From Kordiimonas lipolytica (GTDB taxonomy: Bacteria; Pseudomonadota; Alphaproteobacteria; Sphingomonadales; Kordiimonadaceae): a stretch of 64,000 bases of DNA. Below are positions 8,771-17,206 of the stretch, piece after piece. The first letter of the stretch is position 1; every line of letters starts with the position of its first letter. The notes under the pieces are model-generated. The model saw only the letters and a list, made by a program, of their open reading frames with translations, had not been told where the DNA came from and searched no databases. The position numbers and the translations under genes are program-made. The stretch covers positions 1-64,000 of the forward strand of contig NZ_LRUB01000029.1 of the NCBI RefSeq assembly GCF_001550065.1. The letters are read 5' to 3'.

Positions 8771-10231
8771 CTAGCTTGTAGACCCTTCCAGGATCTGCAG
8801 CGTCTTGAGATCCGAATGGAATTCAAGCGCATAATGCCCGCCTTCGCGCCCAAGGCCGCTCTGGCCAATGCCGCCGAAGGGCGCCGTCAGATCACGCACC
8901 AGGAAGGTGTTCACCCACACGGTACCGCCCCGGACCGCACGGCCAACGCGCTCGGCACGCTCGCGCGAGCCGGTGTAGATAATGCCTGAAAGGCCGTAGA
9001 CGGTGGAGTTCGCCAGCGCCACGCCCTCTTCTTCGGTTTTGAACGTCTGGAACGTGAGGACGGGACCAAAGATCTCGCTTTGAACGACCTCAGACTGGTT
9101 GCTTTTCGGCTTGATCAACGTGGGCTCGACCCACAGGCCGCCTTCCTTGTAGAGCTTGCCGCCACGGACGATATCATCGCCATTGGCGCGTGCGCGGTCG
9201 ATAAAGCCCAGCACACGGTCCACATGCACAGGGTGGATCATCGCCGACATTGTGGTGTCCGCATCGCGGCTGTCGCCCATCACGTGCTGGTCGGCATATT
9301 TGTGGAACAGGGCTTCGAACTCCGCCGCCACGCTTTCTTCCACGATGATGCGCGTGCCCGCCATGCAGACCTGCCCGCTATCGTCAAACTGGCCCGCTGC
9401 TCTCTTCGCCGCTGCATCGATATCCGCATCCGCGAACACCAGAAGGCAGGATTTCCCGCCAAGCTCAGCAGTAAAGGGCACGATGTTTTCCGCCGCTGCC
9501 CTACCAATCACACGGGCGGTCGGCACCGAACCGGTGAAGGAAATCCGCTTCACTCGAGGGTCGTTGACCAGATGGTTGCCCAGTTCGCTCCCCAATCCCT
9601 GAACGATGTTGAACACGCCGGGCGGGAACCCGGCCTTATCGATCAGGTCAGCGAGAACGCTGGCCGACAGGGGCGACCATTCGGCAGGCTTCAGGATCAC
9701 CGTGTTACCGGCTGCAAGCGCTGGCGCACACTTCCAGGTCGACAGCATGAAAGGCGCATTCCACGGCGTGATGATCACGGCCGGTCCTGCAGGCATCCGG
9801 ATCACCCTGTTGTGGGTTCCCTTGCTATCCCAAACACGTTCTTCGTGCTCAACCGCCAGGTCTGCATAGTTTCGGAAATTCAAGGCGCCACGCGGAACGA
9901 GCCGCAGTTCAAGGCTTTCCTGCAGCATGGCCATATCAAGGCATTCGACCGTCGCGATGTCTTTCTTATGCTCGTCAATCAGGTCCGCCAGCCGGTGCAT
10001 ATAGGCGGCGCGTTCCTTGGGCGAAAGTGCTGCCCAGGCAGGGAATGCCGCCTCGGCCGCCGCCACGGCCTGCTCAGCGGTGTCCGCGTCCCCGCGTGAG
10101 ATGTTGCCAAGCAGCATCGACCAGTCCATCGGGCTTCGCGTCTCAAAGGTCGTGGGCGACGACACGCGTTCCCCGCCGATATAATGATCGGGCGATACGG
10201 ATACATGGCCAACGGTAAATCTGTCTCTCAT
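8771..10231 (-). CDS. Aldehyde dehydrogenase, hydroxymuconic-semialdehyde dehydrogenase-like
   Basis: A 486-residue ALDH with ITPWNAP, the FTGSVPTAR loop, general base E256 in AELGGKS and catalytic C289 in GQVCMAG. The overall look (DHYIGGERV start, INTFLVRDLTAPFGG-type C-terminus) resembles enzymes that oxidise ring-cleavage semialdehydes such as HpaE/XylG, but many related ALDHs exist. AGGA precedes the ATG at 10231. It is the last gene of a tight three-gene unit, P450 - GS-like - ALDH, with 18-bp gaps, so it probably acts in the same pathway as the P450 and the ligase. It is not closely similar to the ALDH at 5064. Confidence 0.88.
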   Translation of the reverse strand: MRDRFTVGHVSVSPDHYIGGERVSSPTTFETRSPMDWSMLLGNISRGDADTAEQAVAAAEAAFPAWAALSPKERAAYMHRLADLIDEHKKDIATVECLDMAMLQESLELRLVPRGALNFRNYADLAVEHEERVWDSKGTHNRVIRMPAGPAVIITPWNAPFMLSTWKCAPALAAGNTVILKPAEWSPLSASVLADLIDKAGFPPGVFNIVQGLGSELGNHLVNDPRVKRISFTGSVPTARVIGRAAAENIVPFTAELGGKSCLLVFADADIDAAAKRAAGQFDDSGQVCMAGTRIIVEESVAAEFEALFHKYADQHVMGDSRDADTTMSAMIHPVHVDRVLGFIDRARANGDDIVRGGKLYKEGGLWVEPTLIKPKSNQSEVVQSEIFGPVLTFQTFKTEEEGVALANSTVYGLSGIIYTGSRERAERVGRAVRGGTVWVNTFLVRDLTAPFGGIGQSGLGREGGHYALEFHSDLKTLQILEGSTS

Positions 10232-10249
10232 CGTATGGTTCCTCGTCGC

Positions 10250-11545
10250 CTAGATATAGTGGCCGTAATAATCGAACTGGCCCGCGGCATCCTTGCCGTC
10301 CAGTTCCTTCACTTCCGCTTCCTTGATCGCAATATAGTTGTCGATCATCAGCTGGCTGATAGCAGCTGTGAGGGTCGTATCATTCTTGAGCGCATCAAGG
10401 GCGTCGGTCAGGTTTGTCGGCACATGGCGCTCCGTGTTGACGCTCTCAAGCCCATCACCGGTTTCGGCAGGCGGCAGGTCATACCCTTTTTCAACCCCGA
10501 GAAGAGCTGCGTTCAGGACCGCCGCCACCGCAAAATACGGGCTTGCCGCACAGTCGCCCACCCGGTGTTCGATGCGAGCGGCCTTGCCCGTTTCGGCTGA
10601 CACACGCACCGCGACACCCCTGTGGTCATAGCCCCAGTTCGCCCAATAGCCGCTCAAGCTTGCGGGGGTCAGGCGCTCATAGGAATTCACAATCGGCGCC
10701 AGAATACCACACATGCTCTCATGATGGTGTATGAGGCCGGCAATACAGCCCTTCACCAGATCAGACAAGTTGTCCTTGTCTGTGCCGCCCGCGAAAGCAT
10801 TTTCGCCCTTCTCATTGAGGAAGCTGATGTTGACATGCAGGCCGCTGCCCGCAAGGCCTGGTATCGGCTTGGGCAGGAAACTCAAGAGGTAGCCCTTCTT
10901 GTACATCAGCTCCCGCGCCATGGTTCGGAACAGGAAGAAGTTGTCGCACGCCGCAAGCGCATCGGTGTACCCGAGCGTCATCTCGAACTGCGGGCTGTCA
11001 TATTCGGCATTGAAGGATTCCACATTCAGGCCGATGGACTGTGCCACCGCCCAGACCTCATCCGTCAAACCGGCCGGGTCTGTGAAGGGGCCGGTGCCAT
11101 AAACAAAGGCGCCCGGCGTGTCATACGGAACCCAGCCACCGTCTTCACCGCGCTGGAAGATAAAGGCTTCACCTTCAAGGCCGATCATGGGCGTCAAGCC
11201 ACGCGCCTGCCACTTGGCAATGACATTCTTGAGCGCGGTGCGACCACAAAGCCCGCTCGGGCCGTTTGCGTCACGGATGTCCGCCAAGGCAATCTTCGTG
11301 TTGGGCTCCCACCCATCGCGCAGCGACTTCGGATCAAAGACGCCTTCAATATCCGGCAGCCCCCCTTCAACGCCTGCCCCAGGTGCTGCGATCAGATCAC
11401 GCGAATAAGTCACGGCATAGGCACCAGCGCAGAAGCGGGCATGCCCGCCTTCAGCAAAAGCACTTGGCAAATATTTACCGCGCGCCAGGTTCAGTTGGTC
11501 TGAAAACAGAACCCTTACACGGCTCATGGCATCAGGCGTATTCAT
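10250..11545 (-). CDS. Glutamine synthetase-like gamma-glutamyl-amine ligase
   Basis: A 431-residue GS-fold protein preceded by AAGGGG. GS catalytic elements are visible in order: GLEGEAF (E124, E126), ESFNAEYDSPQFE (E181, E188), GSGLHVNIS (H237), NSYERLTP with the following WANWGYDHRG, and the C-terminal ASPYFAVAA. The N-terminal half is shorter and unlike housekeeping GlnA, as in PuuA, IpuC and AtdA1. Those relatives join glutamate to an amine using ATP. It is co-transcribed with the P450 and an ALDH, and a class I amidotransferase lies nearby, so gamma-glutamylation of an amine substrate is the best inference. A true ammonia-assimilating role is less likely. Confidence 0.85.
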   Translation of the reverse strand: MNTPDAMSRVRVLFSDQLNLARGKYLPSAFAEGGHARFCAGAYAVTYSRDLIAAPGAGVEGGLPDIEGVFDPKSLRDGWEPNTKIALADIRDANGPSGLCGRTALKNVIAKWQARGLTPMIGLEGEAFIFQRGEDGGWVPYDTPGAFVYGTGPFTDPAGLTDEVWAVAQSIGLNVESFNAEYDSPQFEMTLGYTDALAACDNFFLFRTMARELMYKKGYLLSFLPKPIPGLAGSGLHVNISFLNEKGENAFAGGTDKDNLSDLVKGCIAGLIHHHESMCGILAPIVNSYERLTPASLSGYWANWGYDHRGVAVRVSAETGKAARIEHRVGDCAASPYFAVAAVLNAALLGVEKGYDLPPAETGDGLESVNTERHVPTNLTDALDALKNDTTLTAAISQLMIDNYIAIKEAEVKELDGKDAAGQFDYYGHYI

Positions 11546-11563
11546 GTTGAACCCCTTTTTGAT

Positions 11564-12844
11564 TTAGACGGCAGTCATGCGAACAGGCAGGCGCTTCAGG
11601 CCCAGAATAAAGTTTGACCGCAGATAGTCGTGGTTCTTGGTTTGCTCGATGGTCGCAACCCGGCGCGCCAGTTCCTCAAGAACGATCCGCACCTCAAGCT
11701 TCGCCAGCCACATACCAAGGCACACGTGCGGGCCGCCCTGCCCGAACGACACAAAGCGGTTCGGCTTGCGCTCAAGATTAAGCGTGAAGGGTTCATCAAA
11801 AGCCTCTGGGTCGCGGTTGCCAGACGCAAACCAAAGGACGATCTTGTCGCCTTCCTTGATCTGCTTGCCTTCATATTCGAAATCCTTGGTGGCCGTCCGG
11901 CGGAAGTGCGTGGTCGGCGACGCCCAGCGGATCATCTCATCGGCTGCGGAAATCATGAACTCTTCATTGTCGAGGTTGTCCTTGATCTGCTGGAAAAGAT
12001 GCGGCTGGTTCGCCAGGGCGTGGATGGAGGCCGCGATACTGTAGCGCGTTGTGTCATTTCCCGCCGCCACCAGAAGACAGAAGAAATTGCGGAATTCATC
12101 ATGAGTCATCTTGGTGCCGCCCTTGGTTTCACCAAGTACGAGGTTCAGCACACCGAAGCTCTCGCCCGCTTCCATGCGGTTCAGAAGATCATTGGCATAA
12201 TCAAACAGCTCAACAGCCGCGGGCGACCGGAACGGCAACAGCCGGTATTCTTCAGTATCGACCTTGTCGACGACGAAATCGGTATAATCAGGGTCGGAGT
12301 TTGAGATCAGGGCATCGCCCTTTTCCACGAGCCACCCAAGGTCTTCCTCCGGCACGCCGATAATCTGCCCCAACATACGCATGGGCAACTGGCGAGCGAT
12401 CATTTCAGTGGCATCGAACTCACCTTTTTCAAGCGCTTTATCGATAAGGCTGCCCGTGATTTCCCGGATCTGGTCTTCAAACTGGGCCACCGAATTGCGG
12501 GAGAAGGCTTTGTTCACCAGCATCCGGAAGTAGGTGTGCTGCGGGGCATCCGTTTCCTGGAAGGTTTTGCGTGCTTCATACTCTTCCTCGGACTGGTCCT
12601 CGATCCGGATACCCTTTGCGGAGCTGAGGAGATCAGGCTGGCGGTTCAGTTTCATGATATGCTCATGGCTGGTGACCGACCAGAAACCGCGCCCGCCGGT
12701 CTCTTCAGTCCAGGTTACACCGCCTTCGCCGCGCATGCGCTCGAAGGTTTTGTAGGGTGCGCCCTGATTGAAGGCATCAAGTGATGATAGATCGACGTTT
12801 GAATCTTCGGATTGCGAAAACGGATATTGCCAAGCGTTGCTCAT
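11564..12844 (-). CDS. Cytochrome P450 (bacterial class I)
   Basis: Start at 12844 (MSNAWQYPFSQ), chosen because AAGGA lies seven bases upstream; 426 residues, no membrane anchor. The oxygen-binding helix has AGNDTT (about 261-266), the ExxR motif is EMIR (303-306), and the heme loop is FGQGGPHVC with ligand C375. Soluble bacterial P450s hydroxylate small molecules and take electrons from a ferredoxin. Matching ferredoxin and ferredoxin reductase genes are at 17207-18779. The acid-alcohol region fits families acting on terpenoid, steroid or aromatic substrates, but specificity cannot be read. First gene of the P450 - GS-like - ALDH unit. Confidence 0.95.
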   Translation of the reverse strand: MSNAWQYPFSQSEDSNVDLSSLDAFNQGAPYKTFERMRGEGGVTWTEETGGRGFWSVTSHEHIMKLNRQPDLLSSAKGIRIEDQSEEEYEARKTFQETDAPQHTYFRMLVNKAFSRNSVAQFEDQIREITGSLIDKALEKGEFDATEMIARQLPMRMLGQIIGVPEEDLGWLVEKGDALISNSDPDYTDFVVDKVDTEEYRLLPFRSPAAVELFDYANDLLNRMEAGESFGVLNLVLGETKGGTKMTHDEFRNFFCLLVAAGNDTTRYSIAASIHALANQPHLFQQIKDNLDNEEFMISAADEMIRWASPTTHFRRTATKDFEYEGKQIKEGDKIVLWFASGNRDPEAFDEPFTLNLERKPNRFVSFGQGGPHVCLGMWLAKLEVRIVLEELARRVATIEQTKNHDYLRSNFILGLKRLPVRMTAV

Positions 12845-13018
12845 TGCCCATTCCTTGTCTTTATGGGGATAGGTCACCGACCATTCCAATTTCCATCAGA
12901 CTATCTGCTGGCAGGCGGAGCATCTTGGCAGATGTGGACATTGTAAGCCCCCCTGGTACCGAAGTCCCGGGAAATGAGTATTGTTAGAGAGAAGAATTTA
13001 ATCATTTAGGAGGTCGCC
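12845..13018. promoter_or_regulatory. Divergent promoter region between P450 operon and ring-cleavage dioxygenase
   Basis: This 174-bp interval must hold promoters for both directions. Two related half-sites, ATCTGCTGGCAG (12903-12914) and ATCTTGGCAG (12922-12931), are direct repeats near the middle, the kind of arrangement AraC-family activators use. The dioxygenase side ends in a very strong ribosome-binding site, TTTAGGAGGTCGCC, before the ATG. Confidence 0.4.
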
Positions 13019-13918
13019 ATGGGCGAAATCGTGGGTGCAGGGCTCGTCTCGCATGTACCAACCATCATGACACCGGACGAAGATCGTCTGGAAATCTATG
13101 ATGGCAAAGACACCACCCTTATCAAGGGGCTGGAGCGGATCAGGAAAGAGGTGCTGGACGTATTGAAGCCAGACGCTGTGATCGTCTTTGACACGCACTG
13201 GGCAACGCTGATCGAATTTATTGTTACCTCCCATGAACGCCGCACCGGCAAGTTCACATCGGAGGAACTGCCGAGGGGCATGAGCCAGGTTCCTTACGAC
13301 CTGAAGGGCGACCCTGAGCTTGCCCTGCTGATTGAACGGGAAGTAAACGGCGTCGGCACCCGCTGCACCGCAATCGACGACCCTTACCTGCCCATCAACT
13401 ATGGTACCGTCAATGTGGCCCATCACCTGAAGAAGGATGAAGCGTGGCTCAGTGTCGGCGTGTGCATGTCTGCGGACGCCAATGACTATCTGTCGGTTGG
13501 CGAAGGCATCCGCTGCGCCATCGAAAAATCGGACCGCAGGGTCGTCCTTTTGGCCAGCGGTTCCATGAGTCATACGTTCCGCCCCTTCCGGGACATCAGC
13601 ATCGGCAAATATGAAGCCGCAAACCCTGAGTTTGTCTTCTCCGCAGAAGCCCGCGAGGCAGACTATGAACGCCTGGCCTGGTTCAAGGAAGGCAACCACG
13701 CCGCAGTCATCGACACCATGGGGGACTATTACAGGCACAGACCTGAAGGCGGCTTTGGCCATTACCTGATGATGGTGGGCGCACTGGGCGCGCGCAACTG
13801 TCGGGCAAAAGGGCGTCAATTCAGCGAATATGAAAACTCTGTCGGCACCAGCCAGGTACACGTATGGTTCGACCGCCCGGAAGACGGCTGGAACGGACTG
13901 GACAACAACGAGTCCTAA
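13019..13918 (+). CDS. Class III extradiol ring-cleavage dioxygenase (LigB/HpaD family)
   Basis: A 299-residue protein of the LigB superfamily, close in length to homoprotocatechuate 2,3-dioxygenase. Conserved histidines are in LVSHVPTI (about H12), FDTHWATL, SGSMSHTF and GGFGHYLMM, and an acidic segment follows GNHAAVID. These enzymes use Fe(II) to open a catechol ring next to the hydroxyl pair. The start is fixed by an excellent ribosome-binding site. The gene stands alone, divergent from the P450 operon, and ends in an intrinsic terminator. With the FAH-fold enzyme and the ALDHs it outlines a meta-cleavage route; the catechol it opens is not known. Confidence 0.88.
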   Translation: MGEIVGAGLVSHVPTIMTPDEDRLEIYDGKDTTLIKGLERIRKEVLDVLKPDAVIVFDTHWATLIEFIVTSHERRTGKFTSEELPRGMSQVPYDLKGDPELALLIEREVNGVGTRCTAIDDPYLPINYGTVNVAHHLKKDEAWLSVGVCMSADANDYLSVGEGIRCAIEKSDRRVVLLASGSMSHTFRPFRDISIGKYEAANPEFVFSAEAREADYERLAWFKEGNHAAVIDTMGDYYRHRPEGGFGHYLMMVGALGARNCRAKGRQFSEYENSVGTSQVHVWFDRPEDGWNGLDNNES

Positions 13919-13945
13919 ATCTTCAGCCATTCCAAAAAGAAAATG

Positions 13946-13980
13946 AAAAGCCGCGGAGGAATACCCTTCACGGCTTTTTT
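13946..13980 (+). terminator. Intrinsic terminator after the extradiol dioxygenase
   Basis: AAAAGCCG pairs with CGGCTTTT and is followed by a run of six T residues on the plus strand, 27 bp after the dioxygenase stop. Confidence 0.8.
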
Positions 13981-14011
13981 CTTTGCTGGTAACCTGTCGC
14001 CGAACAACACA

Positions 14012-14845
14012 TCAGCGCAGGCAGTGGGTCACCCAATTGATGATCTCAGCCCGCCGGATGTGGGGGTCAAGAATATCTTCGTCGATCCCCAGCTGCCAGG
14101 CGATGGCCTTGTTGGATGGATTTTCAATCAGCGCATCAATCTGGGCGCGGTAGCCATCCGCAGCAACTTCCGTGTGGAAGAAATCCTGCTCCAGCAGGTC
14201 CTGCTTATACAGCCGGAAAAGCATGGACAATTGTTCCAGATCGAACTCCGGGTGATACTGGACCGCCCAGACCTCGGACCGCCCAACAGGTATCACCGCA
14301 CCCTGGATTTCGCTGTGGCGGTTGGTACATAGAAGCGTCGCGTTCGCGGGAAGCTTTGTCACCTCGTCATAATGGATGCAGGGCGCGTCGAACGTGTGCC
14401 GCTTGCCGCGGAAATAAGGGTGTTCCCTGCCCGCATCAGTCAGCAGGATTTTCCGCGCGAAACCGATCTCGCGGCCGTTCGGGCTGGCCTCCACCGTGCC
14501 GCCGGCGGCAATGGCGGCAATCTGAAGCCCCCAGCAACTGCCAAGCACGGGCTTGCCCGTTTCGCCAAACTTTTTCAGGATCTCGATCTGGTTTCTGACC
14601 GCGAATGTATCGTCGAACGCGCGCAGGCTGGAGCCGCTGATCACCATGCCGTCAAAATCGTCGAAGCTGGCGCCTTCCGGCAAGGCGGCGTCCTTGTCAG
14701 CACCATTCAGGACCGTCATTTCAATGTCAGGGAAATGGGCGCTAATGGCTTCCGCATACACCTGGCTTGCGGCACGCACGCCGATACTGTCTGCGCGCAC
14801 GCGGACTTTCCTGGGGTTTCCCTCCAGCAGCAATAGATGGGGCAT
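14012..14845 (-). CDS. Class I glutamine amidotransferase (GMP-synthase/PuuD/AtdA2-like)
   Basis: Start at 14845 (MPHLLLLEGNPRKV) gives 277 residues. A longer in-frame start would read through a terminator hairpin (14883-14908), and GAGG supports the shorter one. The full catalytic triad of class I GATases is present: C104 in GSCWGLQ, H198 and E200 in YHPEF. The protein has no synthetase domain, so it either hydrolyses gamma-glutamyl amides itself or serves an unknown partner. Standalone relatives include PuuD and AtdA2, which act with a GS-like ligase in amine catabolism. The GS-like gene 2.5 kb away makes that pairing plausible here. Confidence 0.85.
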   Translation of the reverse strand: MPHLLLLEGNPRKVRVRADSIGVRAASQVYAEAISAHFPDIEMTVLNGADKDAALPEGASFDDFDGMVISGSSLRAFDDTFAVRNQIEILKKFGETGKPVLGSCWGLQIAAIAAGGTVEASPNGREIGFARKILLTDAGREHPYFRGKRHTFDAPCIHYDEVTKLPANATLLCTNRHSEIQGAVIPVGRSEVWAVQYHPEFDLEQLSMLFRLYKQDLLEQDFFHTEVAADGYRAQIDALIENPSNKAIAWQLGIDEDILDPHIRRAEIINWVTHCLR

Positions 14846-14882
14846 TTCCGCCTCTTTCAAAAAAATCCGGGGTGCAGATATA

Positions 14883-14908
14883 GCAAAGCCCGCTTGCGCG
14901 GGCTTTGC
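14883..14908 (-). terminator. Intrinsic terminator between AraC regulator and amidotransferase
   Basis: Perfect 11-bp arms GCAAAGCCCGC/GCGGGCTTTGC with a 4-base loop, 33 bp after the AraC stop on the minus strand. The T-run is short (TTTGCTAT), but the arms are strong and the position fits. Confidence 0.65.
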
Positions 14909-14941
14909 CATTGAGGACATTTTGGGAGGACATTCTAGTTT

Positions 14942-15952
14942 TTACGAAGCCAGTTGCCTGAACTGCTGTGGCGCCATGCCGGCCCAGCGCATGAACGCGC
15001 GAGAGAAGGTGCTGTGTTCCGAATATCCGAGCTTGAGCGCCATTTCGGACAACGACTGCGTCTTGCAGATCTTGAACTCAAGCGACGCCGCGCGCATCCG
15101 GCACTCATCGAGGATCGACTGAAAGGATTCGCCCTCGCCCGCAAGTTTGCGCCGCAGGGTCCGGCGGGACATGCCAAGTTCAAGGGCAATATGATCCTGG
15201 TTGACCTTGCCTTTACTCAGCCCCTCGAAAATCTTCTGCCGGGTCCGGTCGCTTGCAGGCATACGGCGCTTCTGCTCTGACAGAAGCCGCGACAATCTTT
15301 TCATATGATCACCATCCACCGCCGGCAAAAGATCAAGTTCCCTGTTCAGAAGGCTGGTCGGGAAGCGGAAACCATTGCTTTCAGCTTTGTATTCGACGTT
15401 GGTTTTCACAATGTCGCTGACATCCCGTTTGATGGTCTCGGCGTCACATTCAACAAACATCTCAACCGAATGCCAGGCATCTGGCGCGGCCGACTTGATG
15501 AAAGTTGCGAAAATGCCCAGCGAATAAAGCGCATCTTCGGTCCGCGGCCAGATATCCGGGTCCAGAATACGGTAGCTGAGTGTGGACCATTGTTCGCCCA
15601 CATCGAAGGTTACTTGGGTATCATCCTGGATCAGCGGGTAATATTGCGCCAAACGGCTGAAAGCCGTTCCCAGGTTCTTTGCCCCAAGGACAGCGCGCCC
15701 AGCATAGCCCCGTTTGGAATAGTTGGAGGCATGCCCTACGGCCCACGACAGGCCCGCACTGTCTTTTACCTGCCCGACCTGCTCAAGAAAGGAGACAAAC
15801 TCTTTCAGGTCCACAACCAGAGAGCCGCCGTCCTCGCTGTGGTCAGACGCTTTCAAAGACAGGTTACCAAAGTTTCCTGCGTCCAGCCCGCGTGAGGCCA
15901 GAACGCCTTGCCAGTCGGCCACGGCCGAGGCGTTTACAAAGGAGTTTTTCAT
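14942..15952 (-). CDS. AraC-family transcriptional regulator (arabinose-binding-like N-terminus)
   Basis: Start at 15952 (MKNSFVNASAVADW) after GGGGAAG gives 336 residues. The N-terminal two thirds resemble the ligand-sensing domain of the OruR/ArgR-like AraC group. The C-terminus carries the paired helix-turn-helix: HIALELGMSRRTLRRKLAGEG, then the second helix pair in SLSEMALKLGYSEHSTFSRAF. It is divergently arranged with a second AraC-family gene at 16071, with 118 bp between starts. Both probably control genes of the island in response to substrate or an intermediate. Ligand unknown. Confidence 0.9.
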   Translation of the reverse strand: MKNSFVNASAVADWQGVLASRGLDAGNFGNLSLKASDHSEDGGSLVVDLKEFVSFLEQVGQVKDSAGLSWAVGHASNYSKRGYAGRAVLGAKNLGTAFSRLAQYYPLIQDDTQVTFDVGEQWSTLSYRILDPDIWPRTEDALYSLGIFATFIKSAAPDAWHSVEMFVECDAETIKRDVSDIVKTNVEYKAESNGFRFPTSLLNRELDLLPAVDGDHMKRLSRLLSEQKRRMPASDRTRQKIFEGLSKGKVNQDHIALELGMSRRTLRRKLAGEGESFQSILDECRMRAASLEFKICKTQSLSEMALKLGYSEHSTFSRAFMRWAGMAPQQFRQLAS

Positions 15953-16019
15953 TTCGCTTCCCCGTTTCATCTCTGGATCAGACGATGATGGGAAAGCCGA
16001 TCTTGCGCTTGTCAATTTC

Positions 16020-16035
16020 TATCAATATTATGATA
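16020..16035. promoter_or_regulatory. AT-rich palindrome between the divergent AraC genes
   Basis: TATCA and TGATA flank ATATTA in the 118-bp gap between the two AraC-family starts. The surrounding DNA is distinctly AT-rich. It could be an operator or a promoter element shared by the two genes; this is position-based inference. Confidence 0.4.
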
Positions 16036-16070
16036 ATCTCTATCACGCGAAAGAATTGGACCCTTGCCAG

Positions 16071-17120
16071 ATGTTGGAAGCAGCAAAATTACAAAAAATT
16101 AAGCAAGAACCACATATCTGGTCATCTGTTATCCGAAGCCTGCGCGCCCCCCTGAAGGAAAACGACATCGACGCTGATCAACTGATGGCAGAGGTTGGCA
16201 TCTCCAAACATGACGTCGATCTGACCAATGGGGAAATCCCCCTAAAGGGTTGGATGAATTTTATGGAAAAAGCGGCAGTCAATGCCGGAAATCCATTGCT
16301 AGGGGTGGACCTGGCCCGCACGGCCGGGCCTGAAACATTGGGTGCCGTCGGCTTCCTGTTTCTGTCGTCACCCACCATTCACGAAGCCTTCTTGAATATG
16401 TGCCACTATATGAATTTGCTACAGGGCGTGACCAACGCCCATCTGGTTATAGACGACTATGAGACCGCTTGGGTTTACCAGATCATGCATGTGGATGAGC
16501 TGAAGTGCATCCAGGACGTGGAGTTTTCACTGACCCTCACGAAACGCATGATCAAGATTTTCGCCGAAGACAAGATCGATGTCCTTAGCGTCAACTTCCG
16601 TCATTCCCCACAAATGGATCGCCGCGAATATGAAAAGCGCATCAAGGTGCCGGTTCACTTCAACCAGGAGGTAAACAGCGTGGTCATCCCTACGCAGCAT
16701 TTGAACATGACAGGCAAAATCCTGGATTCGAGCCTGGCGCCTATCCTGAAAGCATACCTGGACGAAGAACAGGCAAGCTTCAACAAGATCAAGACACTGT
16801 CAGACCAGGTCCGATACGTCCTGTACGGCCAGCGCATTCCCCTTCCCATCACGGCAAAGAAGGTGGCTCGCCATGTTGGCCTCTCTGAAGCCAGCCTGTA
16901 TCGGAAATTGAAGAGCGAAGGCGTGCGTTTTTCCGATCTGCTGGAAGAAAGGAATTTCGGCCTTGCGAAGGAATATCTCTCGACATCGGATATGACTGTC
17001 ACTCAGGTTGCCCACATTATCGGCTTTGCCGATTCCTCAAGTTTCTGCCGCGCTTTCACGCGCTGGTCGGGTGGCATCACACCGTCTGAATTTCCGAAAA
17101 GCGAGAATTCCGGCCTCTAG
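16071..17120 (+). CDS. AraC-family transcriptional regulator
   Basis: ATG at 16071 (MLEAAKLQKIKQEP) gives 349 residues, the usual size. The frame is open far upstream, but that part is antisense to the other AraC gene and unlike the family. The ribosome-binding site is weak, so the start is not certain. The N-terminal sensing domain resembles the arabinose-binding-like type, and the C-terminus has two helix-turn-helix motifs (ARHVGLSEASLYRKLKSEG and VTQVAHIIGFADSSSFCRAF). It precedes the ferredoxin reductase by 86 bp on the same strand. It is a different protein from its divergent neighbour, so the island has at least two regulators. Confidence 0.87.
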   Translation: MLEAAKLQKIKQEPHIWSSVIRSLRAPLKENDIDADQLMAEVGISKHDVDLTNGEIPLKGWMNFMEKAAVNAGNPLLGVDLARTAGPETLGAVGFLFLSSPTIHEAFLNMCHYMNLLQGVTNAHLVIDDYETAWVYQIMHVDELKCIQDVEFSLTLTKRMIKIFAEDKIDVLSVNFRHSPQMDRREYEKRIKVPVHFNQEVNSVVIPTQHLNMTGKILDSSLAPILKAYLDEEQASFNKIKTLSDQVRYVLYGQRIPLPITAKKVARHVGLSEASLYRKLKSEGVRFSDLLEERNFGLAKEYLSTSDMTVTQVAHIIGFADSSSFCRAFTRWSGGITPSEFPKSENSGL

Positions 17121-17206
17121 ACACAGCCCATCTCTTTGGCCGGATTTGCACGGCAGGGCCTGCGACAATCCCTTATCACCCTTGGGGAAGATAAGGAGAC
17201 CGTCTT

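Noticed and set aside
12998..13930. A 310-codon minus-strand frame across the extradiol dioxygenase
   Set aside because: It is the antisense shadow of a clear LigB-family gene with a very strong ribosome-binding site.
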